Part shown: in pieces, positions 61,907 to 64,000 of the stretch
How the letters are laid out: each line of letters starts with the position of its first letter
Position numbering within the stretch: the stretch's first letter is position 1
Assembly: GCF_000738175.1 (NCBI RefSeq)
Contig: NZ_JFCH01000025.1
Location: 1-64,000 of the forward strand
Length of the DNA: 64,000 nucleotides
Direction of reading: 5' to 3'
DNA from: Corynebacterium jeikeium
GTDB taxonomy: Bacteria; Actinomycetota; Actinomycetes; Mycobacteriales; Mycobacteriaceae
Translations under genes and position numbers: made by a program
Notes under the pieces: model-generated
What the model was told of the DNA's origin: nothing
Database searches by the model: none
The model's input: only the letters and a program-made list of their open reading frames with translations

Positions 61907-63250
61907 CTAGCCCCTAAGCTGCGCCCGGTTAGAGTAATGGGACATGTAGTCGGCGTGCACCACCGGCCTGCGGGCAAACTCCGGCAAGTCGGAGGTCGAC
62001 TGGCCTATCAGGTCGTGCAGCATGGCGGAATCGTATGCCACCTCGCCACGGCCAACAATGTTGCCGTCCGGCCCGACCAGGTCCACCACGTCGCGCTGGG
62101 AGAAATCGCCCTCGACCTTGGTGATACCCACCGACAGCAGGGATTTGTGATTATCCGTCACGGCGCGCACCGCACCGGCGTCCAGGTGTAGCTGGCCATA
62201 AGAATCTGCGGCGTACAGCACCCAGAACTTCCATGCGCTCAGGCGATCCTGGTCCGGCCAGAAGCAGGTTCCTACCTCCGCGGTATCCAGGGCCGCGCCA
62301 ATGTTCTCCGTGGACGTCAGTAGCACCGGCACACCCGCGCGGGAGGCTAGGCGGGCAGCCGATACCTTCGCCGCCATACCACCGGTGCCCAGGCGGCCAC
62401 CGTCGCCTGCGGCCACGCCCTTCAGATCCTTGGAGGTTTTCACCTCAGCGATGAACTGGGCACCCGGTTCGGCCGGGTTGCGGTCGTACAGACCGTCCAC
62501 GTCAGAGAGCAGTACGCAAGCATCAGCGAAGGCCAGGTGGCTTACCAAAGCGGCCAGGCGGTCGTTGTCGCCAAAACGCATCTCAGAGGTAGCAACCGTA
62601 TCGTTCTCGTTGACGATCGGCACGGCCTTCAGCTGGCGCAAGCGGTCGATGGTTCGCTGGGCGTTGCGTGCGCGGTCGCGCTCTGCGGCGTCCGAAGCAG
62701 TAAGAAGAACCTGGCCGATAGTACGACCGTAACGGGCGAAGCTACGCGCCCACTCCTGAGCCAGCAGCACCTGTCCGACAGACGCGGCGGCCTGCTTGGT
62801 AGCCAGGTCGGTGGGGCGCTGGGCAAGCTCCAGAGGGCCCATGCCGCAGGCCACAGCACCGGAAGAAACGACGATGAGGTCGGTGTCGCGCGCCATGCGC
62901 GCCTCCAGCGCGTCGGCGATCATGTCAATCTGGTTCGGATCCACACGGCCGTCGTCGTCGGTCAGGGAGGAAGATCCGATCTTCACCACCAGGCGGCGGG
63001 CGTGAGCAATGTCCGCACGCACATCGGAATCGTGCCCCATCGCCGGATCGTCTTCGTCCGCCTCCGGTTCGGGAAACTCAATGGACGTCGCGGGCACCAC
63101 TGGGCCCGGCTCGTGCACTGGCCTTTGCCCGTAGGTAGGCACGGGCGCGGCTAATTCGGGAGTCATCTCCCCCGGCCCTGCGTAGCTAAACGCGGACTGG
63201 GCTGAACTGAACTCTTTTTCGTCTGCAATGTCGGAATCGGAGGATGACAT
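61907..63250 (-). CDS. proB: Glutamate 5-kinase with unusual N-terminal extension
   Basis: The 447-residue protein consists of a kinase domain ('[20 protein letters not shown]', '[14 protein letters not shown]', '[10 protein letters not shown]', '[21 protein letters not shown]') and a C-terminal PUA domain ('[23 protein letters not shown]'). ProB phosphorylates glutamate in the first proline step. The usual length is about 370; the ATG at 63040 ([10 protein letters not shown]...) would give 377. The 70-residue extension before it is acidic and Pro-rich with normal codon use, and a -10 TACTAG lies 5 nt before ATG 63250, which would make the longer form leaderless. I list the longer form but do not exclude the shorter. 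Confidence 0.88.
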   Translation of the reverse strand: MSSSDSDIADEKEFSSAQSAFSYAGPGEMTPELAAPVPTYGQRPVHEPGPVVPATSIEFPEPEADEDDPAMGHDSDVRADIAHARRLVVKIGSSSLTDDDGRVDPNQIDMIADALEARMARDTDLIVVSSGAVACGMGPLELAQRPTDLATKQAAASVGQVLLAQEWARSFARYGRTIGQVLLTASDAAERDRARNAQRTIDRLRQLKAVPIVNENDTVATSEMRFGDNDRLAALVSHLAFADACVLLSDVDGLYDRNPAEPGAQFIAEVKTSKDLKGVAAGDGGRLGTGGMAAKVSAARLASRAGVPVLLTSTENIGAALDTAEVGTCFWPDQDRLSAWKFWVLYAADSYGQLHLDAGAVRAVTDNHKSLLSVGITKVEGDFSQRDVVDLVGPDGNIVGRGEVAYDSAMLHDLIGQSTSDLPEFARRPVVHADYMSHYSNRAQLRG

Positions 63251-63261
63251 ACACACTAGTA
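63251..63261 (-). promoter_or_regulatory. Putative -10 element before proB
   Basis: Read leftward, TACTAG ends about 5 nt before ATG 63250, compatible with a leaderless transcript. No good -35 was found. Confidence 0.3.
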
Positions 63262-63304
63262 TGCCAGCCCCGCTCCCGAGGTTGTGCAGATTGGTTCAAC
63301 GTGG

Positions 63305-64000
63305 CTACCCCTGCCAGCGCTCGCGCTCTGCGACCTCCCCGTCGCCGAAATCGTTCTCGTCGATCAGGCCACGGCGGGCCTGCGAGGCACGCTTGCGCTC
63401 CTCCGGGGTAGCACGAGTGTTCTGCTCCAGGCGGATGTCGGTGCCGCGCCCACTGCGCATCACGTCCACACCGGCAGCGGTCTGCGGATCCCACTCGAAG
63501 GTGATCTCCCCGATCGTTACCTCGCTGCCCGCATCTGCGCCGGCCTTGTAAAGCGCTTCCTCCACGCCGGCCTTCGCCAGACGGTCGGCCAGGTAGCCCA
63601 CGGCCTCGTCGTTTTCGAAGTCGGTCTGGCGGATCCAGCGTTCAATCTTTTCGCCGCGGACAATGAAGGCGTCCTCGGCGGACGGGTCAGCTTCCACCTC
63701 GAAGTCGGCGAACCGCCCGCCGGAGCGCTTGCGCAGCCCCTTCGGGGTAATCACCTGCGCGGGCTTCTCCTCCACCGGGTTGGCCTTGCGGTGTGCCTTC
63801 ACAATGTCCAGCAGCGCGTACTTCAGCTCGTCCAAGCCCTTGTGCGCCACGGTGGAGATGCGGAAGATCGGCCAGCCGAACTCCTTGAGTTCCTCCTCCT
63901 GCAGGTCGGCCATGTCGGCGGCATCCGGTACGTCCATCTTGTTCAGGATGATCACACGCGGGCGCTCGCGCAGGTCGCCCAGCCCGGAATCGCTCGCCAG
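63305..64000 (-). CDS. obg: GTPase Obg/CgtA, C-terminal part (cut by the window edge)
   Basis: The frame runs from beyond 64000 to 63305, 231 codons visible. It starts inside the G domain just before G4 'ILNKMDVPD', then has G5-like 'FRISTVAHKGLDEL', and the Obg-specific C-terminal OCT domain ('FIVRGEKIERWIRQTDFENDEAVGYLADRLAKAGVEEALYKAGADAGSEVTIG'). Obg assists 50S assembly and stress control. It lies just upstream of proB, as in most actinobacteria. Confidence 0.93.
   Translation of the reverse strand: MASDSGLGDLRERPRVIILNKMDVPDAADMADLQEEELKEFGWPIFRISTVAHKGLDELKYALLDIVKAHRKANPVEEKPAQVITPKGLRKRSGGRFADFEVEADPSAEDAFIVRGEKIERWIRQTDFENDEAVGYLADRLAKAGVEEALYKAGADAGSEVTIGEITFEWDPQTAAGVDVMRSGRGTDIRLEQNTRATPEERKRASQARRGLIDENDFGDGEVAERERWQG

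Larger units (their letters stand above)
61318..61923. repeat. 16-bp direct repeat flanking a DoxX-like insertion between proB and proA
   Basis: TAGCCCCTAAGCTGCG occurs at 61318-61333 and 61908-61923. The right copy contains the last codons and stop of proB; the left copy lies 21 bp upstream of proA. The 574 bp between them carry one gene in opposite orientation. Confidence 0.8.

Overview
The window is a chromosomal segment of a GC-rich (by eye about 60%) actinobacterium, almost certainly a Corynebacterium. The evidence is the gene order obg-proB-(x)-proA, nadD-rsfS-phosphoglycerate-mutase-like phosphatase-degV-comEA-comEC-holA and rpsT-lepA, the block hemW-hrcA-dnaJ-rsmE-phoH-ybeY-CNNM-era-recO-uppS, a 6C RNA, a PemK-like protein beside lepA, and several probably leaderless mRNAs. 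I cannot fix the species; the lipophilic C. jeikeium group would fit. No tRNA, rRNA, CRISPR array or prophage was seen. The only clear mobile DNA is the tail of an IS30-type transposase at the left edge.

Layout. 1-244: IS30 transposase tail next to a decapitated guanyl-specific ribonuclease. 252-4273: dgt, an ElyC/DUF218 membrane protein and a divergent TPM-domain protein. 4274-4818: repeat-rich gene-free DNA. 4819-8567: phosphate permease pit and the glyS unit. 8568-9230: 6C RNA and the zur leader with 11-bp tandem repeats. 9230-22922: zur, then a long leftward block (hemW to uppS) for translation, chaperones, cell wall and DNA repair, into which two DUF4282 proteins are inserted between era and recO and which ends in a VIT-type metal transporter. 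23046-36080: acyl-CoA ligase, malQ, M3 peptidase, carboxylesterase, C-S lyase, ABC exporter and class III aminotransferase. 36172-47524: CsbD, 3-hydroxyacyl-CoA dehydrogenase, BCCT transporter, surface and secreted proteins, phosphoesterase, BASS transporter, oxidoreductase, lipoprotein and FUSC-like protein. 47546-58956: lepA, PemK-like protein, rpsT, ADP-ribosylglycohydrolase, holA, comEC/comEA, degV, phosphatase, rsfS and nadD. 59092-64000: YwiC-like protein, proA, DoxX-like protein, proB and the C-terminal part of obg.

Main signals beyond ordinary annotation: (1) a short word, TWWTGACGCC, occurs 13 times on both strands, in genes (several reading frames) and between them, roughly 30 times my hand estimate for chance; (2) a convincing 6C small RNA with its own promoter and terminator upstream of glyS; (3) five 11-bp tandem units in the zur 5' leader; (4) a small module carrying a DoxX-like gene bracketed by a 16-bp direct repeat that copies the proB 3' end and splits proB from proA; (5) tandem duplications of the 3' ends of holA and lepA; (6) paired DnaA-box-like sites upstream of comEA; (7) palindromes in the promoters of the BASS transporter, the phosphoesterase and the C-S lyase. 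All positions were read by eye, and functional calls rest on remembered family motifs, not searches.
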